A stretch of 64,000 nt of DNA from NCBI GenBank assembly GCA_002496565.1, contig DAKJ01000017.1, forward strand, positions 194,210 to 258,209, in the 5' to 3' direction. Both the position numbers and the translations under genes were made by a program. The notes beneath the pieces were generated by a model. The model was not told the origin of the DNA and ran no database searches. It saw only the letters and a program-made list of their open reading frames with translations. This document shows, piece after piece, positions 25,816 to 35,026 of this stretch. Origin of the DNA: Methanosarcina sp. UBA289. GTDB taxonomy: Archaea; Halobacteriota; Methanosarcinia; Methanosarcinales; Methanosarcinaceae. Each line of letters starts with the position of its first letter. Position 1 is the first letter of the stretch.

Positions 25816-26349
25816 TAATGGGTTAAGTATAACACATTTATGAATTAAGCTGGACCGGCTGTAAATTAACTTAAACCGGTACGAATTAAGCTAAATTAAT
25901 ATGAATCTTGAATTTGACTCTAGAAATCTAGGACTGTTAAGATCATACAGCTCTAAATTAAAACCTGTTGATGTTACAATATGCGTGATTCTGCGCCAAT
26001 TAATTCATTATGTTGATTTTAAGTGCTTCATATGATATATAAATGTTATATGCACCTTATTACTTTAAATCGAGATATATTGCCATTCCTTTTAAAATAG
26101 ACTCCTATTGCGAAAACCGTACGTAGTAATACATCAGAATTATATAAAAATATATATGGAAATTTAGATAAAACGCCTATAAAGTTAAATTTTGATTTTC
26201 TAAAAACCATTTTATGGCTAAGACCATGAATTCTACATCAAGGGACTATAAATTCTATGGCCAAAAGCGATAGATACTAGTCATAGGAAATAATGTGCTT
26301 TCATCAAATACATCGTTCACGATATCAGGTTTCCGTGAGGTGTCTGTTC
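25816..26349. other. Intergenic with degenerate AATTAAGCT repeats
   Basis: From about 25786 to 25900, AATTAAGCTNNACC-type units recur five times with changes (also AATTAACTTAAACC). The rest is AT-rich with TATA-like stretches near 26140 for the downstream cutA. No gene is seen. Confidence 0.5.
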
Positions 26350-26667
26350 ATGCTTGGAATTGTGTATATAACGGCTGGAAATATGGAGAATGCATCACAG
26401 ATCGCAAGAGAGCTGGTTTCAAGGAGGCTTGCAGCCTGCGTGAATATGTTTCCAGTATCTTCGGTTTATAGATGGAAAGAAAAGCTTGAAGAAGATAATG
26501 AGATTGCCATGTTTGTAAAAACCGATTCTTCACGCTTTGAAGAAATCACAGGGCTCGTAAAGTCATTACACACATATGAAATGCCTGCAATAGAATTCTG
26601 GGGAATTGAAGGAGAAAAGGAGTATATTGATTGGATTCATGTTAACAGTTCAGGCGAAGGAGACTGA
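26350..26667 (+). CDS. cutA: CutA divalent-cation tolerance protein
   Basis: 105 residues from ATG 26350 (MLGIVYITAGN); an upstream start would add a poor 19-residue extension. The motifs A.N.FP.VSSVYRWKEKLEEDNEIAMFVKT and LHTYEMPAIEFW are the CutA1 hallmark. CutA1 forms very stable trimers and is linked to copper tolerance in E. coli, although its true role is unclear. The stop is followed by AT-rich sequence with repeated AAAAATCTGAAG. Confidence 0.9.
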   Translation: MLGIVYITAGNMENASQIARELVSRRLAACVNMFPVSSVYRWKEKLEEDNEIAMFVKTDSSRFEEITGLVKSLHTYEMPAIEFWGIEGEKEYIDWIHVNSSGEGD

Positions 26668-26908
26668 AAATCAGGCAAGGCTTAAATGCTAAAGTAATAA
26701 GAGATTTGCAACAGGAAAAACTGAAGCTAAAAAAATCTGAAGTCAAAAATCTGAAGCCAGAAAAATTGCAGGTTAAAAATCTAGCCACCAAGAGTTAAAT
26801 CCTGAATAATATCTGGATATCTCCCTAAGTTTAATTCTACAGATAATTTACTTACAGGATTAGCTTTATATGCTAGTTCTATCTTTACCTAATTGGATTC
26901 CGTAAAAT

Positions 26909-26991
26909 GCGGGAGTAACCAAGCGGTCAACGGTGGCAGACTCAAGATCTGTTCGTGCAGACGTTCAGGGGTTCGAATCCCTTCTCCCGCA
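26909..26991 (+). tRNA. tRNA-Leu (CAA anticodon)
   Basis: Acceptor GCGGGAG/CTCCCGC, discriminator A, no encoded CCA. Anticodon stem GCAGA/TCTGT with loop CTCAAGA (anticodon CAA). It has a long variable arm as expected for Leu and a T loop TTCGAAT. No intron is visible. TATA-like CTTTATATGC lies near 26864-26875. Confidence 0.93.
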
Positions 26992-27638
26992 CTAAATTTA
27001 TTAGAGTTTCTTTTTTCATTTGAGCGTTCGTCTTCGTTTAATTTCTAATCCTATTTACACTTCTTTTAAGTTGCAGCGAGAAACCAGGTCATAAGTGCCA
27101 GATTCAGAGTATAACGTAGAGGACTAAATGTCATTACAAAATTCAAGAGAAAAGATTTGAATAGGGGAGGAGGAACATATTACAGGAGACTTGACTTATT
27201 CTTAACCTCGCTGTTAAGTTTTTTGTAGTACCCAAGGCATTAATTGAATGTGTTTTAAAAGTGCCTTGAATCGACTCTAAATTGTTCAGTACTATTCTTG
27301 AAGGCGGAAATTTTAGAATATATTTTGAACCCACAGTTTTGATGTTTTTTCTTCCTTCTTATTAAGTCTCACGTTGTCATACAATGAGTATATAGTAAAA
27401 AATTTATGGTAAGCTAAAATCAGTTAATTAAAAAAGAATAACTCGGAAAAACATAATTTAAAACAAAATGGAGCATTGCAATAAATACTGTTAATCAATT
27501 CATAAGAAATCAAATCTATGAATTAGGTTAAAAGTTTAAAAAATCAAAAGTTGCCTACAAAGCAGCAACCGTGTAAGTTCTAACTTACTTAATACAGTGT
27601 ATGGTTTAGTGCTATTGATTTTCCAGTTCAACCCCTTA
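26992..27638. other. Intergenic, no gene seen
   Basis: About 650 AT-rich bases between tRNA-Leu and the PKD-domain gene. A 63-residue minus-strand open frame at 27143-27334 has no ribosome site. Nothing else is recognisable. Confidence 0.5.
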
Positions 27639-28592
27639 TTAAGTCTTAGTCCTAACAGTTATTATACTGGTTGTTGAGTTAATACCATTTCCATTTATTG
27701 CAGTAAGATTTACTGTGTAATTTCCTGCTACAGAATAGTTATGAGCTGGATACCGCTTAGTTGAATTAAATCCATCTCCAAAATCCCATTTCCGATCAGT
27801 TGCATTTGTCGAGAGATCTGTAAATTGTACAACAAGAGGAGCATAACCAGTATTGACATTGGTGCTGAAGTTCGCTACAGGATAAACCGGTGTCACATTG
27901 GGATCATCAATATGGTTCAGCCCAACGTTCAAGTCATAAACTGGTGGTGGTATGTATACTACAGAACTGTTACTCGGTTCATATCCAGGCGCTTCTACAT
28001 GCACTCTATAATATCCATTAAGAACATCCCAGTGATACATACCATTTTGGTCAGAGATTAATGGGTTTATATCGGGTTGACAAGCTGGTGGATTTTCGCC
28101 TGTTTTAACATTTTCCCATTCTCCTATACCATTAGGACGTTGCAGCCAAACAGACGCATTGGCTATGCGTGCTCCAGTATCAATATCATAAATGTATCCT
28201 GCGGGGTCAATGTAAATAACAGTACTTTTGTTTGAGTTGGAACAGTTATTTACTATATAAGTTACTGTTGCTTCTCCGTGGCGCGGAAAGAATGTTATAT
28301 TAAAGGTCCATTTTGATGGTCCTCCAGTCATATTTCCAATGATATCTGAACCACCATCATCAACATGAATCTTTATGTCAACAGCCGTTGCATTCTGACA
28401 GCTATAATAAGTAAACATTGTAGGGGTTCCGAAGAAAATAGAAGGTATGCCTTCTTCTGTAAGATGATATGGCTGAATTTCAATGCCTGGCGGAAAATTA
28501 CGATCACAAGCAGAAATTATTCCTACGCTTGATATCGCAATTAAAGCTGCAATCACAATCGTTATCATCCATCGCTTAATGTTGTGGATCAT
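27639..28592 (-). CDS. Secreted PKD-domain protein
   Basis: 317 residues from ATG 28592 (MIHNIKRW), which has GAGGTG six nt upstream; the longer GTG start is less likely. A signal peptide or anchor lies at about 8-30 and ends at a Cys (SVGIISAC). The middle has a CarboxypepD-reg-like unit (GYIYDIDTGARIANASVWLQ near residue 135). The C terminus is one PKD domain with the WDFGDG motif. PKD proteins are common on Methanosarcina surfaces and mediate adhesion or envelope structure. Many Asn-x-Ser/Thr sites fit glycosylation. Confidence 0.8.
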   Translation of the reverse strand: MIHNIKRWMITIVIAALIAISSVGIISACDRNFPPGIEIQPYHLTEEGIPSIFFGTPTMFTYYSCQNATAVDIKIHVDDGGSDIIGNMTGGPSKWTFNITFFPRHGEATVTYIVNNCSNSNKSTVIYIDPAGYIYDIDTGARIANASVWLQRPNGIGEWENVKTGENPPACQPDINPLISDQNGMYHWDVLNGYYRVHVEAPGYEPSNSSVVYIPPPVYDLNVGLNHIDDPNVTPVYPVANFSTNVNTGYAPLVVQFTDLSTNATDRKWDFGDGFNSTKRYPAHNYSVAGNYTVNLTAINGNGINSTTSIITVRTKT

Positions 28593-28601
28593 ATTGCCCA
28601 C

Positions 28602-29608
28602 CTCATTTTGTTTAAAGTACGATTCTTATATTTCATTGTGTGACCTCAACCTCATATGGTGATTTATCATTTATTTCAAAAACAATGAAAAATAACTGAA
28701 AAGCATATTTTTCGTGGAATTATTTACTGGGTTAAAATTCATTGAATAAATGAGTTTTACTCTCTTTGTGCATTTTCCAAGCTGAACAATCTTTTTCTTT
28801 AAATCAAAATAAACTACCAACCTCCTTTAAACTCTGATCTTTTTGAATAAAGTCACAGTATACAGAAAAGTACATGCAACGTATTGTATTATTTTACACA
28901 GTAAATCGCCAAAACTAACTGATAAATCTTTTGGTTATATATTTGGATTTCACTATGAGCAGTGTTGCAAATTTGATATTATACATCGAGTACAGTTAGT
29001 AATCATATTTTTTGATAACGTAATAATCGATATCATACGACTGATTTCAGGCAGGAATGGTAGTTACAAAAGTTACAATGTAAGTTTAAAGTTACTTTGA
29101 CCATTATCCAGTTGTAAAAGTTGTTTGAATATTAGACACGTCCTAACAAAAAATTTATTAAGTATAAGTTAGTTAATCACGGACTTATTAAAAATAAGTA
29201 CAAAGTTTTAGTCATTAAACAGTGAACATGAGTTAAAATTTACGTTAATAGATTGAGAATGTTCTATGTAATTATCAGCTAATCAAATTCGTAATAATAT
29301 TTAGTATCAGGCATAATATGTTTTCCAGCAAAAACGCTATCGTTTAAACTAATACTAAAAACAGGTTGCCTACAGAAAGCAGGTTTCATTTAGATTCTTC
29401 TAGGGTTTAAAACGTCAATAAGTATTATTTTTTACGCTATATATCTGGGAATTATTTTGGATAATCGGTATATATGGCATTCAAACTTGTGTATCAATTC
29501 GTTAATCAATGCTAAAAGAAGTAGATTTTCGGAAAATAATTCTGAGTTTTAGGATTTGAAATCTGTTACTGTTTAATGAAGAAGCACCAAACTATAGAAG
29601 AGATAATT
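28602..29608. other. AT-rich intergenic region, about 1 kb
   Basis: No convincing gene on either strand. The only longer open frame (85 residues at 28843) has no ribosome site and unusual composition. The low G+C fits the adjacent radical SAM gene and decayed integrase. Confidence 0.5.
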
Positions 29609-30844
29609 ATGGCCAAGGTTCAAATTCTCAATATAAGTTGTGAACGCCGATCTTTTGAGATTCAACAAATAAAAGAATTTTTTGTGAAGAATGGTTATTC
29701 TATCTCAAATAAATACAAAGATATTGACTCAAATGCAGATCTAATATTATTAACAAGTTGTGGGTGTACCAAATATTCAGAAGATCGTACATTTGAAACA
29801 TATCATTTAATTAAAAAGAAAAAGAAACCAGAAGCGAAAATTATACTTGGTGGTTGTCTCACTGAAATCAATCCTGAAAGGCTGTCTAAAGAGTTTGACG
29901 GCCCATCATTTAGTTTTCACTCTTTATCTAAGTTGGATCAAATGATTAATGCAAAATATAAATGTATAGATTGTAAGCGACCAAATACTTTTGTATCTAA
30001 TCTTCTAAAGGTGTCAACAATTACTTGTTTACAACAGACATCTGATGTTTTTAAACAATTTGATGGCAACTTATCCGGACTGAGAAATATTCTCTATCGA
30101 ATGAAAAATGGAATTGAGATAAGACAAAATCTTAATCAAAGAACTTATTTTATCCAAGTTGCACAAGGTTGTTCAGAAAGCTGTAGCTACTGTGTAACCC
30201 GAAAAGCCATTGGCCGTCTTAGAAGTAAACCGATTAAAGCAATTATTGACGAATTCAAAGAAGGCTTAGAAAATGGATTCGAACACTTCCAATTGTGCGG
30301 TGATAATGTCGGAAGCTATGGATTAGATTTAGGAATTAACCTGTCCCATCTTTTGGATAGTATTTCAGAAACTCAAGAGAAATTTGATTTGAATTTAGAG
30401 AATATTCCTCCTGTAAATTTTCTACAAAATTTCAATTCTATCAGAAATCTTGCTACTCAAAATAGGTTGTATGGACTTTATATTCCCATCCAATCAGCCA
30501 ACAAGCGTCTGCTAACTTTAATGAACCGAGATTCTGATATTGACACAGTTAAAAAGATGGTTGTCGAGATTAAAAAAGTGGGATCCTTTAAAATTGGAAC
30601 CACTTTATTGATTGGTTTTCCATCAGAGACCATTCCTGAACTAAATGAGACTATCAGGTTTTGTAATGAAATTGGATTTGATTGGATTGTATGCCATAGA
30701 TTCTCTGCGAGGCCTGGTACTCCAGCAGCCTTAATGGAGCAGATACCTGCTGACGAGATTCTTAGGCGTGCTCATTATGTCAAGTCTCAGTTAATAAATA
30801 AATCATTTATTTATTTTCCAGAGAAATTACCAAAACGAACATGA
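29609..30844 (+). CDS. Methylthiotransferase-like radical SAM protein, no TRAM domain
   Basis: 411 residues from ATG 29609 (MAKVQILNISC); a longer start is at 29576, but ribosome-binding signals are weak for both. Three Cys of an MTTase N-terminal domain are visible (ISCER, SCGCTK, GGCLTE). The radical SAM motif CxxxCxxC is GCSESCSYCVTRK near residue 195, and the fold continues to the end. MiaB-type enzymes thiomethylate tRNA at A37 or protein S12. This protein ends where a TRAM RNA-binding domain would begin, so the target may differ. It is AT-rich and lies beside the decayed integrase, suggesting transfer. Confidence 0.75.
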   Translation: MAKVQILNISCERRSFEIQQIKEFFVKNGYSISNKYKDIDSNADLILLTSCGCTKYSEDRTFETYHLIKKKKKPEAKIILGGCLTEINPERLSKEFDGPSFSFHSLSKLDQMINAKYKCIDCKRPNTFVSNLLKVSTITCLQQTSDVFKQFDGNLSGLRNILYRMKNGIEIRQNLNQRTYFIQVAQGCSESCSYCVTRKAIGRLRSKPIKAIIDEFKEGLENGFEHFQLCGDNVGSYGLDLGINLSHLLDSISETQEKFDLNLENIPPVNFLQNFNSIRNLATQNRLYGLYIPIQSANKRLLTLMNRDSDIDTVKKMVVEIKKVGSFKIGTTLLIGFPSETIPELNETIRFCNEIGFDWIVCHRFSARPGTPAALMEQIPADEILRRAHYVKSQLINKSFIYFPEKLPKRT

Positions 30845-30849
30845 TCCAA

Positions 30850-31610
30850 TGCAGTCAGATGATCAAGCACAAGCGAGCATGACATACAATATTTTGCTCC
30901 CGCCGGATTCCTCGTTTTACACCTTGGATAATCTACTGGCCTTAGACTTTCCTCTCGTCCTTTTTTGTCCTCCACGATAATGCCGTTTTTTTGAAGGATT
31001 TTTCTTTAAATTAAACTGTCCATCCAGCTTTCAATCTGTATGTAACAAATAAAGGAGCCTGAATGTTATCTCTGTCTGGATGTTGATTAAGCCACAACTG
31101 CAAGTCTGGAACCGAATCAATTATCCTGATTCTTCTCATTCTCGTTTTGCTTGATACGATGAGAGCGGCGCCATATTTGTCAAATGAAACATGGTTTATT
31201 TGACCCCAGAATTTCTCCCCTATTCTAGAACCTGAATCCACAATAACATTACAAGGGCCTCACTCCTTTGCGTTTTGCAGAAGAATCTACAAGGAATTTA
31301 ACATCTTTGGGTAAAATAAGCTCGTCTAAAGGCAAATTATTTTTTGGCTGCTTAGTTTTGATATTCTCTAAAAATTTTCAGGTAAATTATGATTCTTGCG
31401 TAGGAGATTGAAAAACTTTTGGATAGCGATAAAATTGTTATGCGTTGTGGTCTGGCTTACTATCTACCTCCTATGAAGGAAATAATCTTCAATTTCATTT
31501 TTAGTAATCTTATTGGACGGTTTGTTGTTAAAGAAATCTTTAAGAGGGACAAGCTGTCATATTCATTAGAGTTTATATTCTCTTCTTTTATGTCTTAATT
31601 CTGGAATCAG
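30850..31610 (-). pseudogene. Decayed tyrosine recombinase (archaeal integrase)
   Basis: Pieces in three frames reconstruct an integrase. The SAM-like N-terminal core (PLKDFFNNKPSNKITKNEIE near 31545, then a stop, then HNNFIAIQKFFNLL) is followed by LPLDELILPKDVKFLVDSS. After a frameshift at about 31257 come VDSGSRIGE...FDKYGAALIVSS and LQLWLNQHPDRDN. The catalytic His-x-x-Arg...Tyr part is deleted, and a zinc-ribbon end (YPRCKTRNPAGAKYCMSC near 30900) remains. Several stops and shifts make it inactive. It marks a lost mobile element near the radical SAM gene. Confidence 0.85.
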
Positions 31611-31823
31611 AAAATTTCGAGAACAGTACTCAGGAAAAAAAGAGATAATATGACACTAAATGTGTACAATTCACTAAATAAATATGCATTTTGAAATTGA
31701 GTTTCTTAGTTGAGGTTTCCTCAGGAAAAAGTACTTGCCGGGAAGACGAATTGGAGGAAAATGCATTTCACTTACAAATTTAAGAGAAAAATATATTAAC
31801 TATTAATTTTCAAGTTTTATGGA

Positions 31824-31865
31824 GATATTGGTATACTTCAGTTTGATACTGGTGTACTTCAGTTT
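31824..31865. repeat. 21-bp direct repeat upstream of the HTH regulator
   Basis: GATATTGGTATACTTCAGTTT followed at once by the same sequence with two base changes (GATACTGGTGTACTTCAG...). It lies about 95 bp before the HTH regulator gene and may be its operator. The rest of 31611-31958 shows no gene. Confidence 0.7.
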
Positions 31866-31958
31866 TTAGTGTGGATCTTCCTTTAGTGCTAATCTTATCT
31901 AGATTTACGAAACTTAGATATATTTGAAACCTGCAGGCAGTCGATCAAGGTGCATGAT

Positions 31959-32762
31959 ATGGAAAACAATCTACTCGATCTAATCCTCCTCTCTGAAAAA
32001 AGAAAGAATGTGCTGTTGCTTCTGCTTGAAGGGCCAAAGGATATTGAAACAATAAAAAAAGCCCTTAGTGCAAGTGCAACCGCAGTCCAGCCCCAGGTAA
32101 AAAAGCTCAAAGAGCAGCACCTGGTGGTCCAGGAAAAAAACCTCTATAAACTGAGCGAGATAGGCAGAGTCGTGGTTGAGAAAATGAAGCCTCTTGTAGA
32201 TACGCTTGCCGTCCTCGAAGAAAATTCTGACTACTGGGCAGAACGGGAAGTTAACGAGATTCCGCCTTTTCTCCTGCGAAGAATTAACGAACTTGGTCAC
32301 TGCACTATAATTGAACCTAAGATGGACTATATGTTTGAGCTGGTCCCGGAATATGTCAAAAATGTTCGGCTGGCAAAAGAGCTGAAGGCTGCAATTTCAT
32401 ATTTCCATCCTCTTTTCCCTTCTTTTTTCCTGGAAATTGCCGAAAAAGGAATCCCTATATCAATCGTTCTCCCTGAACCTATCCTGAAAAGATGGGTTGA
32501 AGATTACAGGGAACAGACTGAGCAATATCTTAAAAAGGAAAATGCTAAACTCTTTGTCTGCATGGACTGTGAAAGGATCCCTGCTATTGTAGCAGCGGAT
32601 AATTTCATGGCAATGGCTCTTTTCCCGAAAAGTACGGTCTTTGACCGAAAGTATGTTATCTGCTTTGAGCCAGACTCGCTAGTCTGGGGAAAAGAACTCT
32701 ATGACTATTATGAACAGCGCTCCGAGCAGATTAAGGATATAGGCAAGTATTCCTACATGTAA
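31959..32762 (+). CDS. Winged-helix transcription regulator with FilR1-type domain
   Basis: 267 residues from ATG 31959, chosen because AAGGTG at 31947-31952 is the ribosome site. The N-terminal 70 residues are an ArsR-like winged helix (RKNVLLLLLEGPKDIETIKKAL, then TAVQPQVKKLKEQHLV). The C-terminal 170 residues match the FilR1/DUF1724 domain common in methanogens, where members regulate methanogenesis or filament growth. Ligand unknown. The 21-bp direct repeat upstream may serve autoregulation. Confidence 0.85.
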   Translation: MENNLLDLILLSEKRKNVLLLLLEGPKDIETIKKALSASATAVQPQVKKLKEQHLVVQEKNLYKLSEIGRVVVEKMKPLVDTLAVLEENSDYWAEREVNEIPPFLLRRINELGHCTIIEPKMDYMFELVPEYVKNVRLAKELKAAISYFHPLFPSFFLEIAEKGIPISIVLPEPILKRWVEDYREQTEQYLKKENAKLFVCMDCERIPAIVAADNFMAMALFPKSTVFDRKYVICFEPDSLVWGKELYDYYEQRSEQIKDIGKYSYM

Positions 32763-32906
32763 TATAGCTAATCATAACTACTCCTGCATGTAATATAGCT
32801 AATTATACCAGAGCGCCATCCTGTCAGATAAAATGAGAATTCCAATCCAACCTTTAAGCCACCTATCCCAGGGAACAGCGGTATTCTATTCCTTCCAACT
32901 ACCTCT

Positions 32907-33815
32907 TTAGAGATATTCCCCAAAATCTGCTTTCCCCTTTGCATAGGCATCGTGCCAGCCTGAAGGTACAGGCATTTTTTCATAAAGAGTTTTCCTCTGG
33001 GCCTCAAGGAGTTTCGGGGTCTTTCCCATAAACTCTGCAGCACAGAGGACTCGGGTTTCAACCTTTTCTGACAGCTCTTTTAACCATCTGTATCCTTCAA
33101 AAGACCTGAGAAGATGATGGTCCAGAATCAGAGTATCCACATGCCTGGCTAGAAGGAGAGCATTTTCCAAAGCTTCTTTTCCTGCTTCAGGGACACGGTG
33201 TGAAAGATAAAGAGGAGGGCCTGAGGCAAAAACAATTGTGGGTTCCCACGTGAGAACCTTAAGGACAGCTTCCCTGTCCAGAAGCTGAATGTCAGAGCTA
33301 TGGACAAAAACCTCATCTCCCTCGCAGATTCGGGTCATCATGACAGTTCCAAAGCCCTTTTCCCTGGCCCCGTGAGGGACAGGAAAAGAAAAGTCCATAT
33401 TGCCAGATTTTTTGCCTTCCGAAACCGGGAGAGGGAAACCCAAGAAATCCGAGAGTTCACGCCTCCTCTTTGCAGAAAGGCCTGAGATATTTTCCGGGCC
33501 TTTGCACCAGAAATTTATCCCGTCAAGAGACGGAAGGGCTTCCATTGGCAACTGATATGGATCTTCAGCCCTCATTGGCATATGGTCCCCGTGAAAGTGA
33601 CTGATAACAACATCAGTAGCCTGTCCAAATGCAGAAAGAACTTTTTCTTTTATCCTGAAAGCAGCAGCAATCTCTATGGGATGGGGGAGCAGGCCTGAAC
33701 GTAAGCGTGCAAGTGCAACCCCGGGATCGATAAGAATCGTTTTTTCATCTGTCTTTACAACACAGGCAAGAGATCTTGCCCCAAAGGACTCACACCCGAG
33801 TATTTCGATCTGCAC
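32907..33815 (-). CDS. MBL-fold hydrolase, UPF0282 family
   Basis: 302 residues. The metallo-beta-lactamase motif SHFHGDHMPM lies near residue 75, and further metal ligands (HSSD near 170 and DHH near 230) are present. MEIEILGCESFGARSLACVV-type N termini and the C-terminal FMGKTPKLLEAQRK stretch match the archaeal UPF0282 group, whose substrate is not known. A short gap separates it from the AI-2E-like permease upstream, so they may be cotranscribed. Confidence 0.87.
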   Translation of the reverse strand: MQIEILGCESFGARSLACVVKTDEKTILIDPGVALARLRSGLLPHPIEIAAAFRIKEKVLSAFGQATDVVISHFHGDHMPMRAEDPYQLPMEALPSLDGINFWCKGPENISGLSAKRRRELSDFLGFPLPVSEGKKSGNMDFSFPVPHGAREKGFGTVMMTRICEGDEVFVHSSDIQLLDREAVLKVLTWEPTIVFASGPPLYLSHRVPEAGKEALENALLLARHVDTLILDHHLLRSFEGYRWLKELSEKVETRVLCAAEFMGKTPKLLEAQRKTLYEKMPVPSGWHDAYAKGKADFGEYL

Positions 33816-33828
33816 ATTTTTACTCCTT

Positions 33829-34860
33829 TCAAGAAATATACTCTCTAGAAAACATCTGTACGGTTAGAACAAAGTAGGAGAGCAAAAGAGGGCCTATAAC
33901 GATTCCTAGCAGCCCAAAAAGAGATACTCCTATAACAACCCCAAGCAGGGATAGAAACGGATGAATTTCTCCAACTTTTTTCTGGATAACGGGCCTGAGG
34001 AAGTTATCAATAACACTTATAAAAAGTCCGGCTGCAAGTATACCGATTGCAGCAGTATAGTCCGCCTGGAAAAGCTGGACAATGATTGCAGGAACCCAGA
34101 CAAGAGGTGATCCGACAACTGGCAAAAAGGATAGAATTCCTGCAATGAAACCCCAAAGGAAAGCTCCCTGGATATGAAAGATAAGAAATACTATGGTCAG
34201 GATTCCACCCTGGACAAGCGCGACTGCACCACTGGCGATAAGAGTCGTCCGGACAATTTTTCTGAATTCATCTAGAAGAGTGGCTGTATTTTCTTCATTG
34301 AAGGGAACTGCAACAGAAAGCTGGCGCATAAAGTCCGAATCTTCTCCTGTAAAAAGGTAGTAGAGCATAAAGAACATTATTAATATACCAATGGACCTGT
34401 GGCTCAGGCTCTGGATCGAGCCCAGAATGAATAGGCTAGTGTAATTAACAGCCTGTGAAGCTAGTTCCATTGCTCTTTCTTCTATTTTTGTCTGGAATAT
34501 ATCAGTAGGAATATTCAGCCGTAATAGAAAATCAGTTAAAAAGTGAGCTCCAGACTCAATAGATGCGATAATGGATGCCTCATTAAGTAAAAGCTGTTCT
34601 ATTTCACTGACAATCACGCTTAAAAGAAAATACAATGGTATCAGTACAACAAAGATGGACGTTATTATCACTAGTACGGCTGCGAACTGCTTCCGAAGCC
34701 TTACTTTTCTTATGAGAAAATGATAAAGAGATCGGAATATGACGAAAAGAATAAGAGCCCCAAAAATGTAATTTAAATAAGGAATCGTGGCATAAACAAT
34801 GACCACAGTCAAGACTGAAATTATGAGAAGGGCCAGAGCCATCTTTACATTTTTTTTCAT
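33829..34860 (-). CDS. AI-2E-family membrane transporter
   Basis: 343 residues with about eight membrane helices. The conserved end GEIHPFLSLLGVVIGVSLFGLLG-GPLLLSYF and the central NFLRPVIQKKVG are the family hallmarks. Members include TqsA and Na+ or K+ antiporter-like proteins; the substrate here cannot be told. It lies 13 bp before the MBL-fold gene on the same strand. Confidence 0.88.
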   Translation of the reverse strand: MKKNVKMALALLIISVLTVVIVYATIPYLNYIFGALILFVIFRSLYHFLIRKVRLRKQFAAVLVIITSIFVVLIPLYFLLSVIVSEIEQLLLNEASIIASIESGAHFLTDFLLRLNIPTDIFQTKIEERAMELASQAVNYTSLFILGSIQSLSHRSIGILIMFFMLYYLFTGEDSDFMRQLSVAVPFNEENTATLLDEFRKIVRTTLIASGAVALVQGGILTIVFLIFHIQGAFLWGFIAGILSFLPVVGSPLVWVPAIIVQLFQADYTAAIGILAAGLFISVIDNFLRPVIQKKVGEIHPFLSLLGVVIGVSLFGLLGIVIGPLLLSYFVLTVQMFSREYIS

Positions 34861-35001
34861 TGGATCTAAATTGGATATTCTATTATAAAATATATAAGTA
34901 TGACAGTTTCAACTGTTGACATGAAAGCTTTTAGCTGCTTGAACACGTCGTTTCTAGGAGTTCTCGATCAAAAGTTTTCTCAAAACGCTTGCAGTTTCGC
35001 T

Positions 35002-35024
35002 CAAGACTTTTTTTAAAAGTCTTG
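35002..35024 (-). terminator. Hairpin terminator after dinB
   Basis: CAAGACTTTT pairs with AAAAGTCTTG around a 3-nt loop just beyond the dinB stop, a 10-bp perfect stem. A nearby CTCGATCAAAAGTTTTCTC resembles the GTGATCA repeats at 6264. Confidence 0.6.
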
Positions 35025-35026
35025 TG

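Noticed and set aside
28843..29100. 85-residue plus-strand open frame
   Set aside because: Low-complexity AT-rich DNA with no ribosome site.
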